Positions 1 through 7,997 are shown, counted from the stretch's first letter. The stretch: DNA of 8,719 bases from Pseudomonadota bacterium (GCA_019348095.1 JAHWKC010000083.1:1-8719), one strand, 5' to 3'. Numbers and translations: made by a program. The notes: a model not told the origin generated them from the sequence alone.

Positions 1-72
1 AAAAGGGGGAGTCATACCGTTAACCATCGCCCAATAAGTTTTGTCAATTACTCGATTTCTGATTTGAGCTGA
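1..72. other. AT-rich segment at left edge, possible end of an inserted element
   Basis: Roughly 40% G+C by direct count over the first 70 bases, against a clearly GC-rich remainder. The PilW-like reading frame loses its family character about here and stops at 44-46. On the minus strand a different frame stays open from about position 100 to the window start and contains ATG at 27-25, reading MVNGMTPPF and running out of the window. This is compatible with the end of an insertion sequence or another foreign segment that interrupted the pilin gene. I cannot see terminal inverted repeats or a target duplication because the element, if there is one, lies mostly outside the window. Confidence 0.35.
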
Positions 73-415
73 AAGCCGTGAAGCCGCTTTGGACGTTCTC
101 GCCGGCTTCAATGATGTTGATGTCGTCCTGGTTTACCGTGCCGCCACTGGCAATCAGGCTTACCGGATCGGCCGTGTACCGCGCCCGACGCAACTCGCGG
201 GTCATCACTTCCGTGATCGCCCGCAGTTCCTGGGTCAACCGGGTGACCTGGATGTTCTCGGAGTTGGCCTGCGCAACGGAGACAACGAAACCGAGCGTCG
301 CCAGCACCACCGCCAGCCCCACCACCACGGCGACCATCAGTTCGACAAGCGAGAACCCATGCGCCCGCGCGGGAACGGTTCGAATCGTCCGAGCAGTGCC
401 GCCCCTGTAGATCAT
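44..415 (-). pseudogene. Truncated PilW-like type IV prepilin
   Basis: The N-terminus is a class III prepilin signal: a basic leader ending in G20, then F21-S-L-V-E25 (Glu at +5) and a hydrophobic helix to about residue 49. PilD-type peptidase would cleave after G20. The following segment TRLTQELRAITEVMTRELRRARY resembles the helix of PilW-family minor pilins, which help prime type IV pilus assembly. PilW proteins are usually well over 200 residues; this frame has 123, and its last ~15 residues (from about S110) look low-complexity and coincide with the AT-rich edge. I therefore read it as 3'-truncated, probably non-functional. The ATG at 415 overlaps the fimT stop (TGATG), so translational coupling is likely; an ATG two codons upstream (421) is the alternative. 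A PilV gene, usual between fimT and pilW, is absent. Confidence 0.6.
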
Positions 416-1005
416 CAACATGGCTGGTATCCCGGGACCGGACGCTTGCCCGCTGTGACGCAGGTGCGCGCCTGGCCAAGCGCGCTTACCACGACGGTAA
501 GGCCGTATCGCTCGGTGGATGAAAGGAACTGGATGCTTGGCGCGGGAGTCCAGTCCCCCACCGCCAGCGTCCCACCTTTGCTGTCATAGGTGAAATCCTC
601 GCCGACGGCCGCCACCGACACGCCAGCGCGACCGGTTCCGTTGACCACGACAAGGTCATCGCCGACCATGCAGCTCGCAGCTGCGGTGCAATCACACGCG
701 GCCGGTATGGTCTCGACAAGCGCGCCCGCGGTCCCCGGCTCGGCCGCCTGGACTGCACCGACACACCATGCGGTGGTGGTCCCGCCCACACTCAGGCGCA
801 CGTTACGATCCGCCTCCACCGCGGCCTGCCGCGCGTTCGCGAAGACGGCGAAGGTGTCGTCGACCGCACTTCGCAGCCGGTACCTTTCGAAGAAATCAGC
901 AAACGAGGGCCCCGCCGCCGCCAGCAAAATCGCCAGGACCGCCAGGGTCACCATCAACTCGACCAGGGTAAAGCCTGAACTCCCTGCTCCGGCGCGATGT
1001 GCCAC
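415..1005 (-). CDS. fimT: GspH/FimT family pseudopilin
   Basis: A 196-residue minor pseudopilin of the type IV pilus/type II secretion class, expected in the inner membrane and then the pilus. A prepilin signal is plain: leader ending in G11, then FTLVE with Glu16 at +5, and a hydrophobic helix to about residue 32. The stretch SAVDDTFAVFANARQAAVEADRNVRLSV and the C-terminal ALGQARTC match the GspH/FimT fold. Six cysteines (81, 104, 106, 112, 182, 196) could form disulfides. The only reasonable start is GTG at 1005, with GGGG seven bases upstream; a longer open frame to 1506 has no pilin-like sequence and covers the intergenic region. The stop overlaps the start of the PilW-like gene. Some FimT proteins bind DNA during natural transformation; whether this one does cannot be seen here. 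Confidence 0.85.
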   Translation of the reverse strand: MAHRAGAGSSGFTLVELMVTLAVLAILLAAAGPSFADFFERYRLRSAVDDTFAVFANARQAAVEADRNVRLSVGGTTTAWCVGAVQAAEPGTAGALVETIPAACDCTAAASCMVGDDLVVVNGTGRAGVSVAAVGEDFTYDSKGGTLAVGDWTPAPSIQFLSSTERYGLTVVVSALGQARTCVTAGKRPVPGYQPC

Positions 1006-1036
1006 GTGAATACCCCACCCCCTATTTCGATGCGTG

Positions 1037-1066
1037 ACTTTACGCAGGCTTGTCGCCGGGCGACAA
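1037..1066 (-). promoter_or_regulatory. Candidate sigma-70 promoter of fimT
   Basis: On the minus strand TTGTCG (1066-1061) and TAAAGT (1042-1037) are 18 bases apart, each matching its consensus at 4 of 6 positions. Transcription would begin near 1030, leaving a ~25-base leader with GGGG before the GTG start. The -35 hexamer and half the spacer lie inside the palindrome at 1048-1068, so that palindrome would be well placed as an operator. This is inferred from position and partial consensus only. Confidence 0.35.
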
Positions 1067-1068
1067 GC
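1048..1068. repeat. Perfect 21-bp palindrome in the divergent pilin promoter region
   Basis: Arms GCTTGTCGCC and GGCGACAAGC are fully complementary around a single central G. With a one-base centre it would make a poor RNA hairpin but a good two-fold DNA site, and no T-tract follows on either strand. It lies between the fimT and pilE genes, over the candidate fimT -35 region, which suggests an operator for a dimeric regulator. No particular regulator is recognised. Confidence 0.5.
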
Positions 1069-1119
1069 GCCGACGGACGGGCGGTTGCGTTTGTGGGACG
1101 AACGCCCGCTTCCGGGCCC

Positions 1120-1146
1120 TTGCGACGCCAGACTCGGTGCTAACAT
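1120..1146 (+). promoter_or_regulatory. Weak candidate promoter of the pilE-like gene
   Basis: TTGCGA (1120-1125) and TAACAT (1141-1146) are 15 bases apart, shorter than the usual 16-18, each with a 4 of 6 consensus match. Transcription would start near 1153, just ahead of the ribosome site AGGGG (1158-1162). No convincing sigma-54 site was seen. Confidence 0.22.
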
Positions 1147-1170
1147 CGCCGCAACGCAGGGGAAAACGTC

Positions 1171-1590
1171 ATGCACAAGGCCCGGGGCTTCACTCTTATC
1201 GAGCTGATGGTGGTGGTGGCGATCGTCGCGATCATCGCCTCGATCGCGATTCCGTCCTACACCGAGCAGGTGCGCAAGAGCCGGCGCTCGGAAGCGGCTC
1301 GCTTCGTCGGCGAGATGCAGCTGGAGCTGGAGCGTTGGCGGGCGGAGAATCCCTCGTATGATTGGTGTGGTACGGCGGGATGTGGCTCGGGCACCTACCC
1401 GACCGAGCCGGATGCTGCGGCGTCGCCGTTCTACACGATCGACATTGCTTCGGCCACCGCGTCGGATTACAGCATCACCGCGACTCCGCGTGCTGGCAGC
1501 GCCCAAGCCGGAGACCGTTGCGGCACACTGACGCTGGCGCGGGGCACCAACCAGGGCAAGCCGACGTGGGGCGAGGCTTCCTGCAATTGA
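1171..1590 (+). CDS. pilE: PilE-type type IV pilin
   Basis: A 139-residue prepilin with a six-residue leader (MHKARG) followed by FTLIE, Glu11 at +5, and the long hydrophobic helix VVVAIVAIIASIAIPSY typical of the PilE/ComP-like minor pilin group. The mature protein would be 133 residues. Four cysteines (66, 71, 117, 138) and the motif DRCGTLTLARGTNQGKPTWGEASC match the C-terminal disulfide-bonded region of PilE proteins, so the gene looks full length. The start is supported by AGGGG eight bases upstream. It should be cut and methylated by PilD and built into, or help initiate, the pilus. It is divergent from fimT, whereas minor pilin genes usually lie in one direction in a fimT-pilV-W-X-Y1-E series; that arrangement is broken here. 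The histidine kinase gene follows 182 bases downstream on the same strand. Confidence 0.88.
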   Translation: MHKARGFTLIELMVVVAIVAIIASIAIPSYTEQVRKSRRSEAARFVGEMQLELERWRAENPSYDWCGTAGCGSGTYPTEPDAAASPFYTIDIASATASDYSITATPRAGSAQAGDRCGTLTLARGTNQGKPTWGEASCN

Positions 1591-1638
1591 GGCTGGGCCG
1601 GCTGGGTTCGGCGCGCCGGTTTTCGGGCCAGTCTGGGT

Positions 1639-1732
1639 TCGCGGCTGAAGCCGCTCCTGCGGGTGGGGGAGTTTGGTGGCGGGTGGTCGCGACTTACGTC
1701 GCTCCTACACTCGCTTCCGGAGTCGCTCCTGC
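1639..1732 (-). repeat. Three direct REP-like repeats (family A)
   Basis: Three 22-base units at 1639-1660, 1687-1708 and 1711-1732 lie in the same direction, their starts 48 and 24 bases apart. All begin TCGC and end in CTCCTGC or CTCCTAC on the plus strand; the first two agree at 17 of 22 bases. Read on the minus strand they begin GTAG or GCAG, then GAGCG and a short hairpin. This is the form of the GTAG-headed REP elements associated with RAYT (TnpA-REP) transposases. They fill most of the 182-base gap between the pilin and kinase genes and might affect read-through or mRNA stability. Confidence 0.7.
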
Positions 1733-1772
1733 ACAGGCGTGGGGCGTTGCTGGCGCTGGCGCCTGAACGTCC

Positions 1773-2819
1773 ATGTCCACACCGGCTGACCCGCGTCCGA
1801 CCGGCAGCTATCCGCTCGATGCCCTGTGGCGACCTTCGGCGATCCTGTGGGTCGCGCTGACCGGCATCGCGCTGGCGGCGGTGCTGACGCTGGCGCCGGG
1901 GGTTGGCAGTGACCGCTGGATCTACTTCGGTCTGATCCTGCTGGTGATCCAGTGGATCTCTCTGCTGACGCTGGGCGCGCTGTACCTGCTGCGTCGCCCG
2001 CTCAGCCGCCTGCGTCCGCCGCGCGTGGCCTATGTCGCGGTGCTCCTGCTGCTGCTGGGCACCTGGCTGGTAGGCAGTGCGGCATGGTTGCTGATGCGCG
2101 GCATCTGGCCTGAAGCGGGCGACGACTGGCCCTCGCTGATGCTGCGGCTGACCGCAATCGCCCTGGCGGTGGGCGTGCTCGGGCTGGCGGCGTTCCGCAA
2201 CCACTGGCGCGCACGACAGCTGGCGGTGCGGGCCAAGCAGGCCGAGTTGGAGGCGCTGCAGGCGCGCATCCGGCCGCACTTCCTGTTCAACACGCTCAAT
2301 ACCGGGGCGGCACTGGTGCATCAGCGGCCGGGCGAGGCGGAACGCTTGCTGCTGGATCTGGCCGACCTGTTCCGCGCGGCACTGGCCGGGCCGCACCAGG
2401 TCTCGCTGGAGGACGAGCTCGCGCTGGCGCGGCGTTACCTGGAGATCGAAGCGTTGCGGTTCGGCGAGCGCCTGCAGGTACGCTGGGAGTTGCCGCGCGA
2501 CCTGCCGCCGGTGACGGTGCCGGCACTGTCGATCCAGCCGCTGGTCGAGAACGCGATCCGCCACGGCGTGGAGCGCCTGCCCGGTGGCGAGGTCGAGGTG
2601 GCCGTCAGTACGACATCGGACACAGTGGTCGTGCGGATCAGCAACCCGCTGCCGCGGCCGGATGGCGCGGCGAGACCCGGGCACCAAGTCGGGTTGAACG
2701 CATCGCAGGTGCGGATCGAGGCGCTGACCGGCGGGCGCGGCAGCGTGCAGACCCAGGTGGTCGGGGACAGGTTCGTCGCGACGGTGCGGCTGCCGCTGGA
2801 CGCGAGCCCGGCCTTGTAG
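1773..2819 (+). CDS. AlgZ/LytS-family sensor histidine kinase
   Basis: A 348-residue inner-membrane kinase with four predicted membrane segments at about 20-41, 47-72, 84-106 and 119-141 and no evident extra sensor domain. A linker helix (142-160) leads into the His_kinase (PF06580-type) box R-I-R-P-H169-F-L-F-N-T-L-N; His169 is the likely phosphorylation site. The ATP-binding domain shows IQPLVENAIRHG (254-265, N-box) and VGLN (306-309) as a reduced G-box. The layout matches AlgZ/FimS of Pseudomonas, which with AlgR governs alginate and minor pilin genes. Its usual partner, a LytTR-type response regulator directly downstream, is absent; the next gene is on the other strand. The start ATG has no strong ribosome site. 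The stop codon TAG is part of the GTAG head of a REP element, so the C-terminus may have been set by repeat insertion. Family sure; the algZ name would be guesswork. Confidence 0.85.
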   Translation: MSTPADPRPTGSYPLDALWRPSAILWVALTGIALAAVLTLAPGVGSDRWIYFGLILLVIQWISLLTLGALYLLRRPLSRLRPPRVAYVAVLLLLLGTWLVGSAAWLLMRGIWPEAGDDWPSLMLRLTAIALAVGVLGLAAFRNHWRARQLAVRAKQAELEALQARIRPHFLFNTLNTGAALVHQRPGEAERLLLDLADLFRAALAGPHQVSLEDELALARRYLEIEALRFGERLQVRWELPRDLPPVTVPALSIQPLVENAIRHGVERLPGGEVEVAVSTTSDTVVVRISNPLPRPDGAARPGHQVGLNASQVRIEALTGGRGSVQTQVVGDRFVATVRLPLDASPAL

Positions 2820-2893
2820 AGCCGAGCTTGCCCGGCTGCCGTGCCGCATGCCGCCGTCCGGGCCGGAACGCAGCGGAGCAAGCTCCGCTCTAC
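2816..2893. repeat. Inverted REP pair (family B, REPIN-like)
   Basis: Two 23-base units lie in opposite directions, at 2816-2838 (plus) and 2871-2893 (minus). Both begin GTAGAGC and carry GAGCTTGC; they agree at 20 of 23 bases, with GTAG on the outside. This head-out arrangement is that of a REPIN, the mobile form of REPs moved by RAYT transposases. It occupies most of the gap between the convergent kinase and ppnN genes and supplies the stop codon of the kinase (TAG, 2817-2819). The right unit can fold GAGCGGAGC against GCTCCGCTC in part and might act as a two-way transcription barrier, but there is no T-tract. Confidence 0.75.
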
Positions 2894-2921
2894 GCGCCGG
2901 CGGGTGGCGATCGCACGCGTC

Positions 2922-4304
2922 CTACGCCACTACGCGGTAGCAGGGCTGGTAGTCGCCGGCGATCTTCATGCGGCGCTGCTCCACGAACGCGCGCAGCAGG
3001 GCGTCCAGTGACTGCATCATGTCCGGGTCGCCGTGGATCTCGAACGGGCCGTGTTGCTCGATCCGGCGGATGCCCTCCTCCTTGACGTTGCCGGCGACGA
3101 TGCCGGAAAACGCACGGCGCAGGTCGGCGGCCAGGTCGCAGGGTTTGCGGCCGTGGTGCAGGTCCAGCGCGGCCATGGCTTCGTGGCTGGGCACGAACGG
3201 CCGCTGGAACTCCAGCGGGATGTCGATGGACCAATTGAAGAAGAACGAGTCCTTGTGGACGATGCGGTATTCACGGACCTTGCGGATGCCGGCGATCATG
3301 CGTTGGGCCACCGCGCCCGCATCGCCGGTGATGATCTCGTAACGCGAGGTCGCGGCCTCGCCGAGGGTCAGGCGCAGGAACCGGTCGATCTGCTCGAAAT
3401 ACGGCGCCGATGCGGTCGGACCGGTCAGGATCAGCGGGAACGGCAGCTGGGCGTTCTCCTCGCGCAACAGGATGCCGAGCAGGTACAGGATTTCCTCGGC
3501 GGTGCCGACACCGCCGGGGAACACCACGATGCCGTGGCCGATCCGCACGAACGCTTCGAGCCGCTTCTCGATGTCCGGCATGATCACCAGGTGGTTGACG
3601 ATCGGGTTGGGCGACTCGGCGGCGATGATGCCCGGCTCGGTCACGCCGATGTAGCGCATGCGGCGCTGGCGCTGCTTGGCATGCGCGATCGTCGCGCCCT
3701 TCATGGGTCCCTTCATCGCGCCCGGGCCGCAGCCGGTGCAGATGTCCAGGCCGCGCAGGCCGAGCTCGTAGCCGACGTTCTTGGTGTACATGTACTCGTC
3801 GCGCGAGATCGAGTGGCCGCCCCAGCACACCACCAGGTTGGGGTCGGTGCTCGGCTGCAGCGCGCGCGCGTTGCGCAGCAGGTCGAACACCGCATCGGTG
3901 ATGCCGCTGCTGGTGCGCAGGTTGCGGTTGCAGCCCTCGCCCATTTCCATCGCGGTGTAGGCCAGGTCGCGTACCACCGCGAACAGCAGCTCGGCGAAGC
4001 CGCGGATGATGACCCCGTCGACGAAGGCCATCGCCGGGGCGTGCTTGAGGTCGATGCGGATGCCGCGGTCCTGCTGCTCGACCTGGATGTCGAATTCCGG
4101 ATACAGCTCGCGCGCCGCGCGCGGATCGTCGGAGGCATTGCCGCTGGTCAGCACCGCCAGCGCGCACCGGCGCAGCAGGTCGTGCATGCCGGTGGAGGCA
4201 TCGCGCAGGCGCGCCACTTCGTCGCGCGACAGGATGTCGAGGCCGCCGCTGGGGTAGAGGCTGGCGTCGACGGTGGGCAGGCTTTGGAGGGTCGGTGCGG
4301 ACAT
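2922..4304 (-). CDS. ppnN: Pyrimidine/purine nucleotide 5'-monophosphate nucleosidase PpnN (LOG family)
   Basis: 460 residues, close to the 454 of E. coli PpnN (YgdH). Known role: hydrolyses nucleoside 5'-monophosphates to free base and ribose 5-phosphate in the cytosol, a salvage step stimulated by (p)ppGpp. The sequence has an N-terminal DUF4478-like part (about 1-110), a central Rossmann LOG domain with TGCGPGAMKGPMKG (190-203) and the hallmark PGGVGTAEE (263-271), and a C-terminal DUF3412-like part containing ADLRRAFSGIVAGNVKE. IMPDIEKRLEAFVRI and SFFFNWSIDIP are also near-identical to the E. coli protein as I recall it. I chose ATG 4304 because GAGAG lies just upstream and the family begins here; a GTG at 4391 would add 29 residues rich in Arg/Gln without family similarity. 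It appears to be monocistronic. No damage is seen. Confidence 0.95.
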   Translation of the reverse strand: MSAPTLQSLPTVDASLYPSGGLDILSRDEVARLRDASTGMHDLLRRCALAVLTSGNASDDPRAARELYPEFDIQVEQQDRGIRIDLKHAPAMAFVDGVIIRGFAELLFAVVRDLAYTAMEMGEGCNRNLRTSSGITDAVFDLLRNARALQPSTDPNLVVCWGGHSISRDEYMYTKNVGYELGLRGLDICTGCGPGAMKGPMKGATIAHAKQRQRRMRYIGVTEPGIIAAESPNPIVNHLVIMPDIEKRLEAFVRIGHGIVVFPGGVGTAEEILYLLGILLREENAQLPFPLILTGPTASAPYFEQIDRFLRLTLGEAATSRYEIITGDAGAVAQRMIAGIRKVREYRIVHKDSFFFNWSIDIPLEFQRPFVPSHEAMAALDLHHGRKPCDLAADLRRAFSGIVAGNVKEEGIRRIEQHGPFEIHGDPDMMQSLDALLRAFVEQRRMKIAGDYQPCYRVVA

Positions 4305-4318
4305 CGTGTCTCTCGTTC

Positions 4319-4336
4319 GTTGTCGTTGTCGTTGTC
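4319..4336. repeat. Triple GTTGTC hexamer in the ppnN leader
   Basis: Three exact tandem GTTGTC copies begin 15 bases upstream of the ppnN start; on the mRNA they read GACAAC three times. The copy number could vary by slippage and alter the leader length, but the site does not touch the ribosome-binding GAGAG. Functional meaning is unknown. Confidence 0.6.
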
Positions 4337-4391
4337 TGGGCGAGACTCTAGCGCAGCGATGGGCGCATGAGGGTAGGAGGGCATGCGGCAC

Positions 4392-4482
4392 GTAGGCTGG
4401 GCTGACAAGCCCGGCGACCGAGGCTTCGGTGAGCTGCGCAATGAGCTGCGTAACGAATGCTGGGCTTTTCAGCCCAGCCTAC
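4392..4482. repeat. Inverted REP pair (family C, REPIN-like) with an internal tandem duplication
   Basis: A perfect 14-bp inverted repeat, GTAGGCTGGGCTGA (4392-4405) and its complement (4469-4482), carries GTAG at both outer ends. Each end also folds on itself: GCTGGGCT with AGCCCAGC at 4459-4478, and the same stem with one T-G pair on the left. Between them a 12-base unit TGAGCTGCGCAA (4430-4441) is followed at once by a copy differing at one base (4442-4453). The whole has the shape of a REPIN and differs in sequence from families A and B. It lies in the 349-base gap between ppnN and the receptor gene, upstream of ppnN. Confidence 0.75.
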
Positions 4483-4534
4483 AGCTTTGTGGTCGGCGTC
4501 CTGGGTTGGGACGTGGCGACTTGTGCGAAGGGCA

Positions 4535-4557
4535 TCGCGCCCATGGGGCGCTCCTAC
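4535..4557 (-). repeat. Single REP-like element (family A)
   Basis: It begins TCGCG, ends GCTCCTAC on the plus strand and has GCGCCC facing GGGCGC around a short centre. Its ends match the repeats at 1639-1732. Read on the minus strand it begins GTAGGAGC. It sits 22 bases from the receptor terminator. Confidence 0.55.
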
Positions 4558-4579
4558 AGGTGGGGAAGCGAACACGGGC

Positions 4580-4614
4580 AAAAAGAAGGCGGCCGGGGAA
4601 TCCCGGCCGCCTTC
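4580..4614 (-). terminator. Intrinsic terminator of the TonB-dependent receptor gene
   Basis: A perfect 13-bp GC-rich stem (4585-4597 with 4602-4614) closes a four-base loop, and on the minus strand it is followed directly by TTTTT (4584-4580). It lies 40 bases past the receptor stop codon, in the right direction, and should stop transcription before ppnN. Confidence 0.9.
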
Positions 4615-4653
4615 GATACTACGTCCAGCTGTCGTGCAATCGGCAGGTGCCGA

Positions 4654-7600
4654 TCAGAAGTTGTAGCGGAAGCCGACCTGCGCCGACCAGCGCGACTGGC
4701 CCACGCCGTCGCGAAGCTCCACCTCATCGCCACCACGGGTGAAATCGTAGACGTACTTGCCGGTTTCCGGATTGACGCCGGCAAAGCCCGCGACGCCGCG
4801 CACGTACGAGAACGGCACTTCCTCGACGCGGCCCCACTCGTCGTTGATCAGATTGCCCACGTTGAGGATGTTCACGAAGATCTCGCTGTTGCCCTTGAAG
4901 AACCCAGGCAGCTCCTGCGAGAAGTTCAGGTCGAAGCGGTTGACCCACGGCGAGTTGGCATCGTTGCGGCCGGCGACCTGGCCGCGATGCGAGTTGAGGT
5001 ACTCGTCACTCGCAATGAAGTCCCAGAAGCCCTGTACGTCCGAACCCGGGGTGAACTCGACGTCGCCCGGGCCCAGCGGAATGTAGAACAGGTCGTTGTC
5101 GTTGATGCGGTCGCCGTTGGCGTCGTTGGCGTACACGAAGCTGTAACCGCGTCCACGGCGCCCTTCGTAGAACAGCGTCATCGACGTCGCCAGATCGGCG
5201 AAGAAGTTGCGCTTGTAGCCAAGCAATGCGGTAAAGCGATCCTGCACTTCGTAGTTCGAGGTCGCCGAGACTTCCTCGTTGGCGTTGAAGACCGCGTTGT
5301 TGTTCCAGTTGGAGATCGCGCGCGAGGAGGTGCCCGGGTTGACTTCGGTCGAGTTGCCGAAGGTGTAGGCAACGCGGCCATGCCAGCGGTCGGTCAGCGG
5401 CTTCTCGAGCGAGAGGGTCAGGTTCTGGGCGCGGCCCTTGCTGGTGTTACGCAACAACAGCACGTCGTTGAAGCCGGGGGCGGCATTCGCGCGGGCCAGC
5501 GAGCGCGTGCTGTACGGATTGCGGTAGGCGCTCGGATCGGTCGACTCCCAATACGCGACACGGCCATCGGGCAGCACCGAGCTCGGAGCGCCGAGGTTGA
5601 GGTGCTGGTAGAAGATGCCGTTCTCGACGTCGGTCAGCAGCAGCTCGGTCGTGAGCACCAGACCCCACCACGGCAGCTCCGTATCGAAGGCGAGGTTGGC
5701 GCGCCACACGGCGGGCTGCTCGAAGTCCGGCGACACCACGTCGACGTCCTGCACGCCGCCGCTGACCCCACCCGGACGCGGCTGGTTGTCCGGATCGGCC
5801 GAATAGCCTTCGGAGCCGTCGAAATCGCGGAACACCGCTACGGTGCCGCCCGGATTGGTGAACGCGTTGGACAACCACACGTCCGGCGTCGAGCCCTGGA
5901 ACAGGCCCACACCACCGCGCAGCTGGGTCGGCAGGTCGCTGTTGAACGTATAGTTGAAACCGAAGCGCGGCTGCAGCAGGTGATTGCCGTCGACCGTGCC
6001 GTCGTTGCGGAAGCCGTAGGCGGCTTCGAAGCGTGGGTTGTACAGCGGCCGGCCGTCGACGCTCGGCGTGTCCAGACGCAAACCGTAGTTCACGCTGAGA
6101 TTGTTGGTGGCCCACCAGGTGTCCTGCACGAACAGGCCGACGTTACGCAGGCCGAACTGGGCTGCGGCGTCGTTGATCGAACCGTCCGGATTCGGCGTGG
6201 TGCGCAGCTGATAGAACGAATAGTTGCCGGCCTCGAAATCGTCTATCGAGTCGAATGCGTACTGGCCCAGCGAGCCGAACACGAACAGGTTGAAGATGTC
6301 CTTGTCCTTGTAGTCGGCACCGAAACGGATGGTGTGATCGCCGAGGAACAGGTCGCCGATGAAGTGGGCATTGGTGTACTCGTTCTCCAGCCGGTTGGCA
6401 TGGCGGAACAGCTCGCTGCCGAAGCGCACGCCGGCACCGCTGTCCACATCGACGGTGGTCTGCGGCGCACGTGCATTGAGCACCGGTGCGCTCAGGTAAT
6501 CGCCGCGCGACACCGAGATTTCGGTGCTGAAGTTGTCACTCCAGTTGCTGTACAGCTGGGTGGCGAAGGTTTCGTAGCTGATCTCGCTCGCGTACCAGTG
6601 GCTGGAGAACGAGATGCCGTTCTGGAACTGGTACGGGATGTTGATCTGGTTGCCGATCGTTTCCGAATAGCGCGCACTGAGTCGGTGCGCGTCATTGATA
6701 TTCCAGTCGACCTTCGCAAGGATCTTCTCGTCGCTGTTCTCGAGATCGGGCGGTGTGGTCAGGCCGCCGACGTCCAGACCGTAGCCTTGGGCGATCGCGG
6801 CGATGCGGTCGAGTTCAGCCTGGCTCACATTGCCCACCGACAACGCGTTCAGGCCAGGCCCCCGCGAAGTGCGGGTGAATTCCTCGTAGGCGAGGAAGAA
6901 GAACAATGTGTCCTTGATGATCGGACCGCCCAGGGTGGCGCCGGCGGTGATCTCGTCGCTGAAGCCGTCGAACTCGTCGTCGTCGCCGTCGCCGTCGGAG
7001 TCGATTTCGCCGAACATGTCCTTGTCGCGGTAGATGTAGTACACCGAACCGGAGAATTCGTTGGTGCCCGACTTGGTGACGGCATTGATGCTGGCGCCGG
7101 TGAAGTCGGACTGGGTGACGTCGTAATTGGCCAAATCGACGCTGATCGATTCGATGGTGTCGATCGAGAACGGCTGGTTCAACGCCGCGACGCCGTTGTC
7201 GTTGAGGCCGAATTCGTCGTTGACCGAAACCGAATCGACGGTGATGGAGTTGAAGCGGCTGTTCTGACCGGCTGCGGAGATGGAACCGCCGCGCTCGTCA
7301 TCGATGATGGTCAGGCGCGGATCGAGGCGTGCCACATCCTGGTAGGAGCGGCTGATGGTCGGCGCGCTCTGGATCTGTTCCAGGCTGTAGTTGGTGCCGG
7401 TGCCCATCTTGTCGGCGCTGAAGATATCCGAACCCGCAAGGGCCACGGCCTCGACCGTGCCCAGATTCGTCACGTTGTCGTCGAGGCGCGCGTCGAACTG
7501 CGAAACCTCGTCCAGCGCCAGATACAGGTTCTCGCGGCTGGTGCTGCCGTCGCCGGCTTTGGAGACGGTGACCGTGTAGGGACCACCGACGCGCAGACCG

Positions 7601-7824
7601 CGAGCGTTGTAGCGGCCGTTGGCGTCCGTGCTGACGCGATTGACGGTGCCGGACTCGGCATGGACGATGATGACTTCGGCCCCGGCCACCGGCTGCCCGT
7701 CGGCGCCAATGACCTGCCCGCCGAGACCGGCGGAGGTGCTTTGCGCAAAAACGGGAGCGGTGGCGAGGACGGCAAGCAGCCCCAGCGTGAGCTTGGACAG
7801 GCGGGCGCGATTCGGATGGGTCAT
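4654..7824 (-). CDS. Oar-like TonB-dependent outer membrane receptor
   Basis: 1056 residues. A signal peptide (hydrophobic core about 11-24, cleavage likely after A27 in VFA-QST) precedes a carboxypeptidase-regulatory-like beta domain (about 33-115: GLGGQVIGADGQPVAGAEV, NGRYNARGLRVGGPYTV). A plug domain follows (about 140-260: ISRSYQDVARLDPRL, FNSITVDSVSVND, GASINAVTKSGTNEFSGS), then a long beta-barrel ending in the aromatic GFRYNF recognised by the Bam machinery. This order is that of Oar-type receptors, which import large or unknown substrates with TonB energy or, in Myxococcus, take part in protein export. Two aspartate-rich loops are notable: EIDSDGDGDDDEFDG (273-287) and NDANGDRINDNDL (900-912), both calcium-site-like. 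The ATG has GAGG eight bases upstream. The gene stands alone between a Pho-box promoter and an intrinsic terminator. Substrate unknown; phosphate-linked use is inferred from the promoter. Confidence 0.92.
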   Translation of the reverse strand: MTHPNRARLSKLTLGLLAVLATAPVFAQSTSAGLGGQVIGADGQPVAGAEVIIVHAESGTVNRVSTDANGRYNARGLRVGGPYTVTVSKAGDGSTSRENLYLALDEVSQFDARLDDNVTNLGTVEAVALAGSDIFSADKMGTGTNYSLEQIQSAPTISRSYQDVARLDPRLTIIDDERGGSISAAGQNSRFNSITVDSVSVNDEFGLNDNGVAALNQPFSIDTIESISVDLANYDVTQSDFTGASINAVTKSGTNEFSGSVYYIYRDKDMFGEIDSDGDGDDDEFDGFSDEITAGATLGGPIIKDTLFFFLAYEEFTRTSRGPGLNALSVGNVSQAELDRIAAIAQGYGLDVGGLTTPPDLENSDEKILAKVDWNINDAHRLSARYSETIGNQINIPYQFQNGISFSSHWYASEISYETFATQLYSNWSDNFSTEISVSRGDYLSAPVLNARAPQTTVDVDSGAGVRFGSELFRHANRLENEYTNAHFIGDLFLGDHTIRFGADYKDKDIFNLFVFGSLGQYAFDSIDDFEAGNYSFYQLRTTPNPDGSINDAAAQFGLRNVGLFVQDTWWATNNLSVNYGLRLDTPSVDGRPLYNPRFEAAYGFRNDGTVDGNHLLQPRFGFNYTFNSDLPTQLRGGVGLFQGSTPDVWLSNAFTNPGGTVAVFRDFDGSEGYSADPDNQPRPGGVSGGVQDVDVVSPDFEQPAVWRANLAFDTELPWWGLVLTTELLLTDVENGIFYQHLNLGAPSSVLPDGRVAYWESTDPSAYRNPYSTRSLARANAAPGFNDVLLLRNTSKGRAQNLTLSLEKPLTDRWHGRVAYTFGNSTEVNPGTSSRAISNWNNNAVFNANEEVSATSNYEVQDRFTALLGYKRNFFADLATSMTLFYEGRRGRGYSFVYANDANGDRINDNDLFYIPLGPGDVEFTPGSDVQGFWDFIASDEYLNSHRGQVAGRNDANSPWVNRFDLNFSQELPGFFKGNSEIFVNILNVGNLINDEWGRVEEVPFSYVRGVAGFAGVNPETGKYVYDFTRGGDEVELRDGVGQSRWSAQVGFRYNF

Positions 7825-7936
7825 TGCGATGGCCTCGATGGCGAGATGCGTTCAAAGGATGACCGTCGGCAGTGTTCGCCGGTCGTCCTCGGTGGTTTCA
7901 GCCTTGGCCCGGCGGACGCTATATCCCCCGCCGCCG

Positions 7937-7954
7937 GGTTAACGGCAGGTTAAC
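7937..7954 (-). repeat. GTTAACC direct repeat (7-4-7) at the predicted transcription start
   Basis: On the minus strand GTTAACC (7954-7948), TGCC, GTTAACC (7943-7937): two identical heptamers with an 11-base period, directly after the candidate -10 hexamer. The spacing is that of OmpR/PhoB-family tandem sites, and the position over the start point would suit a repressor. The same bases also fit TTAA-N7-TTAA, the CtrA box of Alphaproteobacteria, but CtrA is not expected in this group. Confidence 0.5.
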
Positions 7955-7988
7955 ATGCTAGGCCGTACGGATGACAGTGCCATGACAG
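7955..7988 (-). promoter_or_regulatory. Pho box and -10 element of the TonB-dependent receptor gene
   Basis: The minus strand reads CTGTCAT (7988-7982), GGCA (7981-7978), CTGTCAT (7977-7971). These are two exact PhoB half-sites with the standard four-base spacer, differing from the usual box only in the less AT-rich spacer. Ten bases further on is TAGCAT (7960-7955), a 4 of 6 match to the sigma-70 -10; this is the spacing found in classical Pho promoters, where PhoB replaces the -35 contact. Transcription would begin near 7948 and leave a ~125-base leader ahead of the receptor ATG. The upstream MarC gene runs the same way and ends 50 bases before the box, so only the receptor can be the target. 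Confidence 0.8.
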
Positions 7989-7997
7989 TTTTCGGAA